Below are positions 38,342 to 46,130 of a DNA stretch of 64,000 nt, one piece after another. Position 1 is the stretch's first letter; the number at the start of each line of letters is the position of its first letter. Origin of the DNA: an uncultured Dehalococcoidia bacterium (GTDB taxonomy: Bacteria; Chloroflexota; Dehalococcoidia; Lucifugimonadales; UBA3495); assembly GCA_951812535.1 (NCBI GenBank), contig CATOSK010000011.1:219084-283083 (forward strand), in the 5' to 3' direction. Both the position numbers and the translations under genes were made by a program. The notes under the pieces are model-generated. The model did no database searches. It saw only the letters and a list, made by a program, of their open reading frames with translations, and was not told where the DNA came from.

Positions 38342-38632
38342 ATGGACAGGGAAAGGGTAGAGGGAGTGGTGATCGACGCGGTGAAACAAGTTCAAGAAAC
38401 CAGTGGGCAGAAGACCGGGCCCATCGGGTCCGATACCAAACCTCTCCAGGATATCGACTCGTTCGACAGTTACTGTGGTGTTGAAGCCGCCCTCTTCATT
38501 TCAGAATCTCTCGATTGCGAGATTCCGTGCGGGGTGTTCCTCCCCACAAGTGGCAGGCGACACCTGTCGATTTCCGAGATTGCCGAAAAGGTATGTGGGC
38601 AAATGAGAATGGGGGTAGTAGCAGGTGAATGA
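38342..38632 (+). CDS. Acyl-carrier-protein-like small protein
   Basis: A 96-residue protein. The segment FDSYCGVEAALFISESLDCE followed by IP aligns in spacing with the helix-2 region of acyl carrier proteins (DSLxxVExxxxLExxFxxxIP), and SISEIAEKV resembles their last helix. The DS pair is kept, so the Ser could carry phosphopantetheine, but this is inference. Stand-alone proteins of this kind upstream of XRE/ImmA genes have no known function. It overlaps the XRE gene by 8 bp, which shows translational coupling and membership in the operon. Confidence 0.6.
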   Translation: MDRERVEGVVIDAVKQVQETSGQKTGPIGSDTKPLQDIDSFDSYCGVEAALFISESLDCEIPCGVFLPTSGRRHLSISEIAEKVCGQMRMGVVAGE

Positions 38633-38969
38633 GCGGGACGCTTTGCGTCCAGACATGGCGGGCCGTTTGAGAATGGCCAGGGAGATGGCCGGCCTTTCGC
38701 AAGGACAAGTAGCCAGGCAACTGGGGTGGCACAGGCCTACCGTCTCCGAGATCGAAGCTGGGCGCAGGAGAGTGCAGACGGAGGAACTGACGATCTTGGC
38801 GGAACTGTATGGTGTTAGAGTCCCGTGGATCATAGGTGATGACAATGACGAGGCGGTCAGCGACCGGGCAACCCTCGCGGCTCGTGAGCTCGGGAAATTG
38901 AATGACGAAGACCTAGAGCGCCTTCTCCAACTTATCAGGTCGCTTAAAACCTCTGGCGACGCGAAGTGA
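38625..38969 (+). CDS. XRE-family helix-turn-helix regulator
   Basis: A 114-residue protein with an N-terminal HTH_3 domain: RLRMAREMAGLSQGQVARQL followed by WHRPTVSEIEAGRRRVQTEEL. The C-terminal half is acidic and helical, probably for dimerisation. It starts at GTG 38625. XRE regulators paired with ImmA-type proteases are classic two-part switches: the protease cleaves the repressor when a signal appears. The repeats at 38306-38332 are a possible autoregulatory operator. Confidence 0.88.
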   Translation: MNERDALRPDMAGRLRMAREMAGLSQGQVARQLGWHRPTVSEIEAGRRRVQTEELTILAELYGVRVPWIIGDDNDEAVSDRATLAARELGKLNDEDLERLLQLIRSLKTSGDAK

Positions 38970-38972
38970 GCC

Positions 38973-39845
38973 ATGAACAGAAAGGAGACCGCAAGGCGGT
39001 CCATGGCCTCGGCACTCAAGATGCGCAGAGAAGCCGGACTTCCTCTTGAAAGCGCGATATGTGCCTATGACTTGGCTTCAAAACTGGGAATTGAAGTCCG
39101 GTTTACCGATTTGCCGAGCATGGAAGGAATGTACTGCCGAGAACCAGGGCCAACGATAATTCTTTCGTCTTTGCGGCCTATAGGGCGGCGTAGCTTTACC
39201 TGCGCCCACGAACTAGGACACCACAGCAGCGGAGACGGTACTCGAATAGACCAACTGGTCGGGAATCAGAACCCTTCCAATATAGACCCAGAGGAGTTCG
39301 CTGCCGATTGCTTTGCGGGGGGACTCCTGATGCTCAAGATGGCTGTGCGTCGGGCCTTCAACCTGAGACATTGGGATATCCGAGTATCTACCCCGGGGCA
39401 AATCTATACCATTTCGAACTATTTCGGCGTCGGCTACACGACATTGATTCACCACATGCGCGGCGGTCTGCAACTTTTACCTCAAACCCACGCCGCTAAA
39501 CTCTTGAGAGTTACCAGAGGTCAGGCGCAGGCCGAGGCTCTCGGTTGGCAGTCGCGAGACAAAATCTGGGTGGTAGACTCGCTTTGGACAGGCAGACCTA
39601 TAGACGTGGAATCCGGGGACTTCATCTTCGTCCGCGATCAGGTCGTCATTGAAGGTGACTGTGTTGTCCAGGTACGAGACACATCGGAGGGGAAATTGAT
39701 TCAGGCAGACCGGTCCGGAATCGGCAAGCTGTCAGCCGACTCGGGTTGGTCGGCGGTTGTTAGGGTTTCCAGGGCTGGGTTCGTGGGTCGAGGCATATAC
39801 CGCCATTTTGAAGAGGAAGCTTATGAAGGGGCCGACGTTGATTAA
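38973..39845 (+). CDS. ImmA/IrrE-family metallopeptidase
   Basis: A 290-residue protein whose zinc-peptidase motif is RSFTCAHELGHHSSGDG (HExxH), with a downstream acidic segment PEEFAADCFAGGLLM that supplies the third ligand and the usual ExxAxxFA pattern. The C-terminal ~130 residues are unassigned and may sense a ligand. It lies 3 bp after the XRE regulator gene, so it is expected to cleave that regulator and de-repress the operon. Confidence 0.88.
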   Translation: MNRKETARRSMASALKMRREAGLPLESAICAYDLASKLGIEVRFTDLPSMEGMYCREPGPTIILSSLRPIGRRSFTCAHELGHHSSGDGTRIDQLVGNQNPSNIDPEEFAADCFAGGLLMLKMAVRRAFNLRHWDIRVSTPGQIYTISNYFGVGYTTLIHHMRGGLQLLPQTHAAKLLRVTRGQAQAEALGWQSRDKIWVVDSLWTGRPIDVESGDFIFVRDQVVIEGDCVVQVRDTSEGKLIQADRSGIGKLSADSGWSAVVRVSRAGFVGRGIYRHFEEEAYEGADVD

Positions 39846-40452
39846 GGAACGCAACCTCTCAGTTGCATGGGGCAAGGCATTCCTCCAAGTATACGAGGCT
39901 AAAGAGGTCGCCCCATTGGTTCTTGTCGTTGACGGTCTCGACGGTGGCGATCCCAACGAAGATTTCGCAATACGGGACGCGCTTGAAGGGGAATTGGAAA
40001 GACGCGGAGATAGGTCGTGCCACACTGTTGCCAACACGATATTTCCGATGACAATGTGGAATCCCAATGCAGGCCGAGAGCAACTCTTCCAGCGTTACCT
40101 GAGGGTATATCCCCGTCTGAGGCGGTTGGACCAAGCGAATAGGTACGGTCTTTATTTCCAGCGAATGATAGCCTTTGGTGGCGACAAAAATGGAGCAGGC
40201 GGTTTCAACCAACTGGATCACATACTGAGCATCTGGGAAGGTGGCAACCGCCGCCCGACAGCTTTGCAGGCCTCCTTGCTTGACCCCCACAAGGACCACA
40301 CTGATCAGCGTCAACGGGGGTTTCCCTGCCTCCAACAGCTGTCATTCGCCCCTACTGGCACAGGCGGATTGGCAGTAACTGGCTACTACGCCACCCAGTA
40401 CATTGTAGAGCGGGCCTATGGCAACTATCTTGGGATCTGCAGACTGGGATAA
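39823..40452 (+). CDS. Thymidylate-synthase-like protein (cut by an in-frame TAA)
   Basis: The start is ATG 39823 (AGAGGAAG just upstream), overlapping the ImmA gene by 23 bp. The 209 encoded residues resemble the pyrimidine methylase fold: RRPTALQASLLDP, then RGFPCLQQLSFAP with the Cys at the catalytic position of thymidylate synthases, then TGYYATQYIVERAYGNYLGI. Thymidylate synthase relatives transfer one-carbon units to C5 of dUMP or dCMP, including hydroxymethylases of phage DNA modification. The frame stops at TAA 40450-40452, but convincing coding sequence continues in the same frame to 40605 (see next entry). Whether the protein is functional is unclear. Confidence 0.65.
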   Translation: MKGPTLIKERNLSVAWGKAFLQVYEAKEVAPLVLVVDGLDGGDPNEDFAIRDALEGELERRGDRSCHTVANTIFPMTMWNPNAGREQLFQRYLRVYPRLRRLDQANRYGLYFQRMIAFGGDKNGAGGFNQLDHILSIWEGGNRRPTALQASLLDPHKDHTDQRQRGFPCLQQLSFAPTGTGGLAVTGYYATQYIVERAYGNYLGICRLG

Positions 40453-40605
40453 TTCATAGCGCACGAAATGGGATTAAGGTTAGAACAACTGACCTGCATA
40501 GCCACACCAGCCAGAAGAGATGGCTCCAAGTCTGAGCTTAAGCCGCTCGCTCAAAGCGTTAGGGCCTCGTTGGAGCGGCTTCGAGCCGGGAGGAGTGATG
40601 TCTAG
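40450..40605 (+). other. In-frame continuation of the thymidylate-synthase-like gene after the TAA
   Basis: Directly after the TAA the same frame reads FIAHEMGLRLEQLTCIATPA, then 30 further residues ending RLRAGRSDV and a TAG at 40603-40605. Restoring GAA at 40450 would give RLGEFIAHEMGL, a natural continuation. The extended gene would overlap the next start (ATG 40598) by 8 bp, like the other junctions of this operon. The stop therefore looks like a recent nonsense change, readthrough site or sequence error. Extended length would be 260 residues. Confidence 0.7.
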
Positions 40606-41722
40606 GCCGCTCAGAAACCGCCCAGATTCATCCTCTCGTGCCCAGAACCAGCTGTCCCTTTTCCGGCACAACCAGAGGGAAAAGGCAGTTTTTGAAACCC
40701 TGCTGCCGGCTTGCGGTACGCTCGTTTACGACACGTACTGGCGTTTTGCCGCAGAGCGCCAGGAGGTCTTCTTTCGAAAATTGGAAGGGGCGCCGCCACC
40801 TTGGACCGAGGATCCCACCATAGCCAAGCACAAATTCACCAATGCTTACCGGGCATCGGACCGTGTGAGCCAGTATCTAATCCGGCACGTCATCTACGAT
40901 GGGGACCAGTCCCCGGAAGAGGTTTTCTTCCGGACCATTCTATTTAAGCTCTTCAACAAGATTGAGACTTGGGAATTGTTGCGAAGCAAGCTCGGAACAG
41001 TTGCATACGAAGATTTCATTTACGACCGATATGATGAAGTTCTGACGGCCGCTCTGGCTTCCAAGACCAGAATCTATTCTGCTGCCTACATAATGCCGTC
41101 GGGAAACCGATCCTTCGGACACCAAGCCAAGCACCGCAACCATCTCAAGCTGCTGGAGCTGATGATGGAGGATGAGGTTCCGAAGCGGGTTTGCGATGCT
41201 TCCAGTATGAGGGAGGCTTTCAAAATTCTACGGTCATACCCTATGGTGGGCAATTTCCTGGGTTACCAATTCGTGACCGACCTAAACTACAGCGAGATAT
41301 GCGACTTCTCCGAAATAGAGTTCGTTATTCCTGGACCCGGAGCCCTGGATGGTGTGCACAAGTGCTTCAGCGACCTGGGTGGCCTGAACGAAGCGGAAAT
41401 CATCCGTTTAGTAACCGACCGCCAGGAACTGGAATTCAAGCGTCTGGGGTTGCAGTTCCGAACTTTATGGGGGAGAGACCTCCAACTGATCGACTGTCAG
41501 AATCTCTTTTGTGAACTTTCCAAGTACGCAAGGATAGTCCATCCCGACATCAGAGGGGTGAATGACCGCACTCGGATAAAGCAGGTATATCGACCATCGG
41601 TCAAACCGATTGAATACTGGTTCCCTCCCAAATGGGATATCAACCACCTTATTCCTGATCCTCAAACTCTCGATGACCGACCAAATTCATCGCAAACATT
41701 CAGAGGCAGTCGGTTGCTATGA
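40598..41722 (+). CDS. 5-hmdU DNA kinase / thymine pyrophosphorylase-like helical domain protein
   Basis: A 374-residue helical protein. The segment FAAERQEVFFRKLEGAPPPW-TEDP, followed by KFTNAYRASDRVSQYLIRHV and later FVTDLNYSE and FVIPGPGALDG, has the features of the family predicted to make alpha-glutamyl/putrescinyl-thymine or to phosphorylate 5-hydroxymethyl-dU in phage DNA hypermodification (HMUDK helical domain / aGPT-PPlase). I assign it by motif memory, not a search. The ATG at 40598 has GGGAGGAG upstream. It overlaps the next gene by 4 bp. In a chromosomal operon without phage structural genes, it suggests handling of a modified pyrimidine nucleotide. Confidence 0.6.
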   Translation: MSRPLRNRPDSSSRAQNQLSLFRHNQREKAVFETLLPACGTLVYDTYWRFAAERQEVFFRKLEGAPPPWTEDPTIAKHKFTNAYRASDRVSQYLIRHVIYDGDQSPEEVFFRTILFKLFNKIETWELLRSKLGTVAYEDFIYDRYDEVLTAALASKTRIYSAAYIMPSGNRSFGHQAKHRNHLKLLELMMEDEVPKRVCDASSMREAFKILRSYPMVGNFLGYQFVTDLNYSEICDFSEIEFVIPGPGALDGVHKCFSDLGGLNEAEIIRLVTDRQELEFKRLGLQFRTLWGRDLQLIDCQNLFCELSKYARIVHPDIRGVNDRTRIKQVYRPSVKPIEYWFPPKWDINHLIPDPQTLDDRPNSSQTFRGSRLL

Positions 41723-42549
41723 TTCTTAGTGGTGAATCGATCCTTGAACGCCTTAGTGATGGACAGATATTTCGACAAGGAACCTGGGATGCGGCATCGA
41801 TAATGGAGGCCTCTTTTGCCCTGAGGCTCGCCAACGACGGATTGCTCGTTAAGGGAGAATTCTATGATCCAGGGGTGCCGTATACCGGAAGTTACATATC
41901 TATCGAACCAGGGGAAATTGCCATCCTTTCAACCATAGAGAGACTCAATATGCCGGCAGACTTGTTGGGCAAGATCGGCTTGCGGTTGGACGCTGCACTC
42001 AAGGGACTGGTAGGGCTGATGGGGATACAGGTTGACCCGCTTTACGGGCAAGACCAAGATGATGAGCGCTTGTACATCAGGGTGGCCAACTTTGGAAATG
42101 AGACTGTGAAGTTCCTCCCTCGAGAGCATGTCTTCACATTCGAACTCCATGAAGTAGTGGGCGGTGTTCAGCCTCCTTCACCACCGAAGTTGTCCACTTG
42201 GCCGCGGCTTAAACAACAACTGGCCTCTCAGGATGCCTCAAGCTGGAGCTACGTAACCCGGGTTCGATCCGAAACAGTTCAAGCAGAACAGCGAGTAAGG
42301 TCCGAACTCACAAACATCAGAGATTACCTGCAACCATTGGTGATGTTTGGTATCTTCTTGGTCGCCGTGACTATCCTTGGGGTAGCCATAGCTGTGATCG
42401 TAAGTGTACGCGACACTCCCGAGGCGGCAGTTCCAAGTTGGGTTACCGGTTGGGGATGGATTCTCTTGATGTGCACTCTGACCATGGCCACCGCCGCAAC
42501 CGCTGCTATAGGAGGATTTACAGTCTGGCGGTTGGCAAAGGGGAGATAG
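41719..42549 (+). CDS. dCTP-deaminase/dUTPase-like domain fused to two membrane helices
   Basis: A 276-residue protein. Residues 1-150 follow the trimeric dCTP deaminase/dUTPase fold: SFALRLAND near the start, YISIEPGEIAILSTIERLNM, the DLLGKIGLRLDAALKGL region at the RSSxxR position, and VDPLYG...RLYIRVANFG at the TLELxN position, where the catalytic Glu is missing. A linker of about 40 charged residues leads to two hydrophobic helices, LVMFGIFLVAVTILGVAIAV and WILLMCTLTMATAATAAIGG. The domain probably binds a nucleotide without deaminating it and controls the membrane part (inference). ATGA overlap with the previous gene. Confidence 0.7.
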   Translation: MILSGESILERLSDGQIFRQGTWDAASIMEASFALRLANDGLLVKGEFYDPGVPYTGSYISIEPGEIAILSTIERLNMPADLLGKIGLRLDAALKGLVGLMGIQVDPLYGQDQDDERLYIRVANFGNETVKFLPREHVFTFELHEVVGGVQPPSPPKLSTWPRLKQQLASQDASSWSYVTRVRSETVQAEQRVRSELTNIRDYLQPLVMFGIFLVAVTILGVAIAVIVSVRDTPEAAVPSWVTGWGWILLMCTLTMATAATAAIGGFTVWRLAKGR

Positions 42550-42597
42550 CCTCAGGGAGGTATTCTTGTGGTGTTGATTATTGACGGGGATAGGAGC

Positions 42598-43479
42598 TTA
42601 ATCTAGCAACTTGATAGTTTGTTCCTCAAGGTCAACCTGGAGAGTGCCCTTCCCTTTGTCTTTGACTCGGCGCCAGAGGCTGAACCCTTTCATTATTGCT
42701 CGTTCCCAGTCTCCTTCCGTTCGACAGCTGACCTCCAAATGCGAGGTCATGTCCTTGATGGTCCTTAACAGTTCGTAGTTGACTCCCTCCGCACCTTCCA
42801 AGAAGCCACGTCCCTCCGCGTAGCTAAACACCATCGCCGAGATGCCTTCTTCAATGACGATCGCCCGGCCTCCATCTTCAACCTCATCGACACGCGCGTT
42901 ACTTTTGCGCTTGCGGCGCATCAGCGCTCGCAGGGTCGGTGACCACCCCAGGTTACTGACATATGCAAGATGGAAAATGTCGTGAAACCGGTATCCATCA
43001 TCCTCATACCGGTTATCCCTTAGCGGGTCTCCGTATTTCCTTCCGTTTATGACCATTACGCTCCTGCCAGATTCGTCTGACTCGATTGAGACTTCCATCT
43101 GGCGAGGAAAGCGTTCCGACTCCGGAAAGCCGTCGTCCAATAGACGATAAGGTCTTCTTGAGTCAACTCCCGTATGCCAACGCCTCTGTGTCTTGCTAAG
43201 GTTGTGGGCAGCCACTTCCTCCAAGGTCAGGCCGTGCTTTGAGGCTACGTTGGACAAGTACCAAAGCAGGTCTCCCAGTTCCTCCTTTACTCGGTCAGGG
43301 AACAGCTTGTAGGAATCACCATCCCTGAGCAATTTCTTGTGCTCGCCGAGCAACTCACCGACTTCACCCGCCAGGCCGAGCAGGGGGACAAGAATGCTTC
43401 GAGGGTTATCTTCGAAACTCATACCCTCTGGCTGTTGGTCAGTGTTTTCGGCGAGGCGTTGATATTCATTTAGTTCCAC
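42598..43479 (-). CDS. MazG-type nucleotide pyrophosphohydrolase with C-terminal extension
   Basis: A 293-residue protein. The N-terminal MazG helical bundle shows GLAGEVGELLGEHKK (ExxE) and KEELGDLLWYLSNVA (ExxD), the four Mg-binding acidic residues of all-alpha NTP pyrophosphatases. The second half (DDGYRFHDIFHLAYVSNLGW, RKRKSNARVDEVEDGGRAIV) belongs to a longer MazG subgroup and is uncharacterised. The start is GTG 43479, because GAGGAGG lies 8 nt upstream; longer openings lack such a site. It converges on the operon at 38342-42549 with 48 bp between stops, and could clear the nucleotide that operon makes or senses. Confidence 0.8.
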   Translation of the reverse strand: MELNEYQRLAENTDQQPEGMSFEDNPRSILVPLLGLAGEVGELLGEHKKLLRDGDSYKLFPDRVKEELGDLLWYLSNVASKHGLTLEEVAAHNLSKTQRRWHTGVDSRRPYRLLDDGFPESERFPRQMEVSIESDESGRSVMVINGRKYGDPLRDNRYEDDGYRFHDIFHLAYVSNLGWSPTLRALMRRKRKSNARVDEVEDGGRAIVIEEGISAMVFSYAEGRGFLEGAEGVNYELLRTIKDMTSHLEVSCRTEGDWERAIMKGFSLWRRVKDKGKGTLQVDLEEQTIKLLD

Positions 43480-44088
43480 GCTGTGGGCCTCCTCGCATAC
43501 ACTTGATTCCCGAATTGGGGGTTGCACAAGGGTGAATCGTCTAATGAGTACATGTCAACCTAGTACTGGGTCAAAGTTGTAATGTCACGTATTTAATGGT
43601 CTGACCCTGGATGTTATTCTTGGGAGTGAAGTAGTGTTGTGGGAGGGGAAGCCGTGGTGCGGGAAGTTTACGGGGTCCATCTGAGTGTCCAGGAGAAGGG
43701 TCGGCTGAAGAAGATGATCCGTTCAGGCAGGAGTTCGGCCCAGGCAATCACCCGGGCACGTATCCTGCTGAAGACCGATGAGGGGTGGACCGCTTCCCGG
43801 GTGGCGGCTGCTTTCGACGTATCGGAGCGCACGGTGCGCCGGGCCAAGCGCCGCTACGTCGAGGAGGGACTGGAGGAGGTGCTGCGGCACCACAACTCGC
43901 CCACCCCCCACTGCAAGGTGGACGAGAAGGTGGAGGCCCACCTGATCGCCCTGGCCTGCAGCCCGGCGCCCGAGGGTCACGACCACTGGACCCTGCGGCT
44001 GCTGGCGGACAAGACGGTGGAGTTGGGCCTGGTGGAATCCCTGTCTTACGAGACGGTGCGGCTGCACTTGAAAAAACGAGCTCAAGCC

Positions 44089-44112
44089 CCCGTATCAGGT
44101 ACGGGGCAGGCT
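44089..44112 (+). repeat. 24-bp palindromic insertion element, copy 1
   Basis: The sequence begins CCCGTA, contains TCAGG at its centre, continues TACGGGG and ends CAGGCT. CCCGTA and TACGGG form the palindrome. Removing it restores ELKPWRKQQWCIPKV in the transposase. Identical to copy 2 at 44485. Confidence 0.8.
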
Positions 44113-44484
44113 GTGGCGGAAGCAGCAGTGGTGTATCCCCAAGGTGAGCGCTGAGTTCGTGGCCCACATGGAGGATGTGCTGGAGCTGTACGCTGAACCC
44201 TATGATCCCCAGCGGCCGGTGGTCTGCTTCGACGAGAGTTCCACCCAGTTGCTGGCCGAGACCAGGGCGCCCCTCCCAGCCTGTCCGGGGCGTCCCAGGC
44301 GCCAGGACTACGAGTACGTGCGTGCTGGCACCCGCAACCTGTTCCTTACCTGTGAGCCGAAAGGGGCTGGCGCCACGTGGCCATCACCCAGCGACGAACC
44401 ATGCAGGACTTCGCCCAGCAGATGCGCTGGCTGGTGGACCAGGCCTACCCTGACGCTCCAGTGGTCCGCCTGGTGTTGGACAAC

Positions 44485-44508
44485 CCCGTATCAGGTACGG
44501 GGCAGGCT
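44485..44508 (+). repeat. 24-bp palindromic insertion element, copy 2
   Basis: Identical to copy 1, inserted in frame so that LVLDN-LNTHR becomes LVLDN-PVSGTGQA-LNTHR. The insertion sits right after the conserved DDE Asp-Asn. Confidence 0.85.
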
Positions 44509-44702
44509 CTGAATACCCACAGGGTGGCGTCGCTGTACGAGGCCTTTCCGCCAGGGGAGGCACGGCGCATCGCCAAGCGTCTGGAGTTCCGCCACACCCC
44601 CAGGCACGGGAGTTGGCTGAATATAGCGGAGATGGAGTTCAGTGTGCTGGCCCAAGCCTGTCTGCGCGGGCGTAATCCTGACGCGGAAAGCCTAGTAGTC
44701 CG

Positions 44703-45904
44703 TCAGTGTTGGATTGATGGGTAAAGGGACTTCAGCTTGATGCGGGCATCCACGGTGGTAAAGCGCCAGTCCACTCGTATGCCGTCCCGGTTGCGCCGGT
44801 CCTGCCACGCTGCCACCTCCTGCCTTAGAGCCCTTTGGTCGGGAATACGGCGGTTCAGGCATTGGCGGGCCATCACACCGATTTCAATCTCGGCCATGTC
44901 CAGCCAACTGCCATGCTTGGGGGTGTAGTGGACCTCCAGGCGTTCGGCGATGCGCCGTGCTTCGGCAGGTTCGAATTCCTCGTACAGCGAGGACGGATGG
45001 TGGGTGTTCAAGTTGTCCATAACCAGCACAATACGGTCCTTGTCAGGGTAGTCCTCATCCACCAGTTGCCTGACCACCCGGGCCCAATCGACCTTGGGCC
45101 TCCGGTCCGTCACTTCCACCCGGCGCCACCCTTCCAGGGGAGCGAACAACATGAACAGGTTGCTCACTAACAGGTTGCTCACTAACAGGTTGCTCACTCC
45201 GTTGCGCGCATATTCGTAATCACCTATATTCGTAATCATAGGAGCCCGCTGCTCCAGGCTGGGGCGGACGCGGTTGGCGCGTCTCCTTCACCTGCTGTTT
45301 GCTGGTCTCGTCCAGGCAGACCAGAACTCGTTGTCCGCATACCGGCGCTGGTAAACTTCCAGCACGTCTTCCATGGCGCAGACGAACTCGGCGCTGCCCT
45401 GGGGCGGGATGCACCAGCATTCCTTCAGCCAGGGCTTGAGTTGGTTTTTTTCAGCGTCTGGCGCACCGTTTCATGGCTGATGCTCGCCACTATCCCGCAT
45501 TCCACCAGCCGGTCCGCCAACAGCTTCAACGTCCAACCGGACCGGCCCTCCGGCGGTTCTCCGCAGGCCAGGGCAATCAGAGCCTGCCCCGTACTGGATA
45601 CGGGGTGGGCTTCCCCCTGCCCGTCCAGTCGCTTTGGACGACGATTGAGCTGCTGCTTTCGTCCCAGCGCCGCCTCAATCCCTTCCTCCACACAACGCCG
45701 GCGCACCCGCTCCACCGTAGCACGGCCAATCTGCAGGACCCGGGCAATGTCCTCATCCTTCATCGCCCCGTCCCCGTGGCCCTCATCACTCAGGAGCAGG
45801 ATGCGCCCGTGGGTCTGCCTGTAAGCCTCCCCACGGCCACGGGACACCAGTATCTTCAGTTCCTGCCGCTCCTCCACACTCAGCTTCACCCGGTATCTCT
45901 TCAT
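44703..45904 (-). pseudogene. IS630 transposase, inner copy, disrupted
   Basis: The first frame (45904-45425) carries the helix-turn-helix (IARVLQIGRATVERVRRRCV) and ends at an A7 run, CTGAAAAAAACCAAC, where a -1 shift gives LKKNQLKPWLKECWCIP. The second frame carries CLDETSKQQV, then tandem duplications break it: TATTCGTAATCACCTA doubled near 45212-45240 (frameshift and stop), and AACAGGTTGCTCACT repeated three times near 45156-45197 (in frame, SNLLVSNLLVSNLF). The distal part VMDNLNTHHPSSLYEEF and HYTPKHGSWLDMAEIEIGVM holds the last DDE residues. A 24-bp palindromic element lies at 45581-45604. Confidence 0.8.
45581..45604 (-). repeat. 24-bp palindromic insertion element, copy 3
   Basis: Two central bases differ from copies 1 and 2, but the ends and the palindrome are kept. 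It is inserted in frame between EAH and LIALAC of the transposase, adding PVSSTGQA; the outer transposase has EAHLIALAC at the same place without it. Confidence 0.85.
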
Positions 45905-46130
45905 CCCTTTCCCCTCCTCACACGCCCCACTTTTCTGGCCTCTATTCCTTGCTGCAATACACTTGCTCAGTACTCAATTCAAAAATGTCGGACTACTGGA
46001 GAGGGCGGTGAATGCCAACGTATCCGAGCGCAACGCAACGGCCGCGGCCATCAACTGGCGCTTTACCACCAGGGACGCCAGACGGAAGCTCCACCGCCTC
46101 TACCCGTGCCATTCTTGATTTGACGTAACA

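Larger units (their letters stand above)
43639..44694 (+). pseudogene. IS630 transposase, outer copy, multiply disrupted
   Basis: The N-terminal part (43639 to about 44075) has the helix-turn-helix segment ASRVAAAFDVSERTVRRAKR and LIALACSPAPEGHDHWTLRL. At about 44071 the frame must change at an A6 run (TTGAAAAAACGAG) to reach ELKPW, as IS630 elements with two frames do. A 24-bp palindromic element sits at 44089-44112, a further frameshift occurs near 44366, and a second 24-bp element is at 44485-44508. The DDE parts CFDESSTQLL, LVLDN...LNTH and HTPRHGSWLNIAEMEFSVL are otherwise conserved. The 3' end is cut off by the inner IS630. Confidence 0.8.
44695..45996 (-). mobile_element. IS630-family element, inner copy
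   Basis: About 1.3 kb, bounded by inverted repeats GTAGTCCGTCAGTGTTGG at the left and GTAGTCCGACATTTTTGA at the right (outer-to-inner reading), with matching ATTGA just inside. TA precedes it at 44693-44694 and TG follows at 45997-45998, probably a decayed TA target duplication. It is inserted within the transposase gene of the outer IS630. Confidence 0.85.

Noticed and set aside
38046..43479. Integration of the island at tRNA-Lys with att repeats.
   Set aside because: I found no direct repeat of the tRNA 3' end and no integrase gene in the window.
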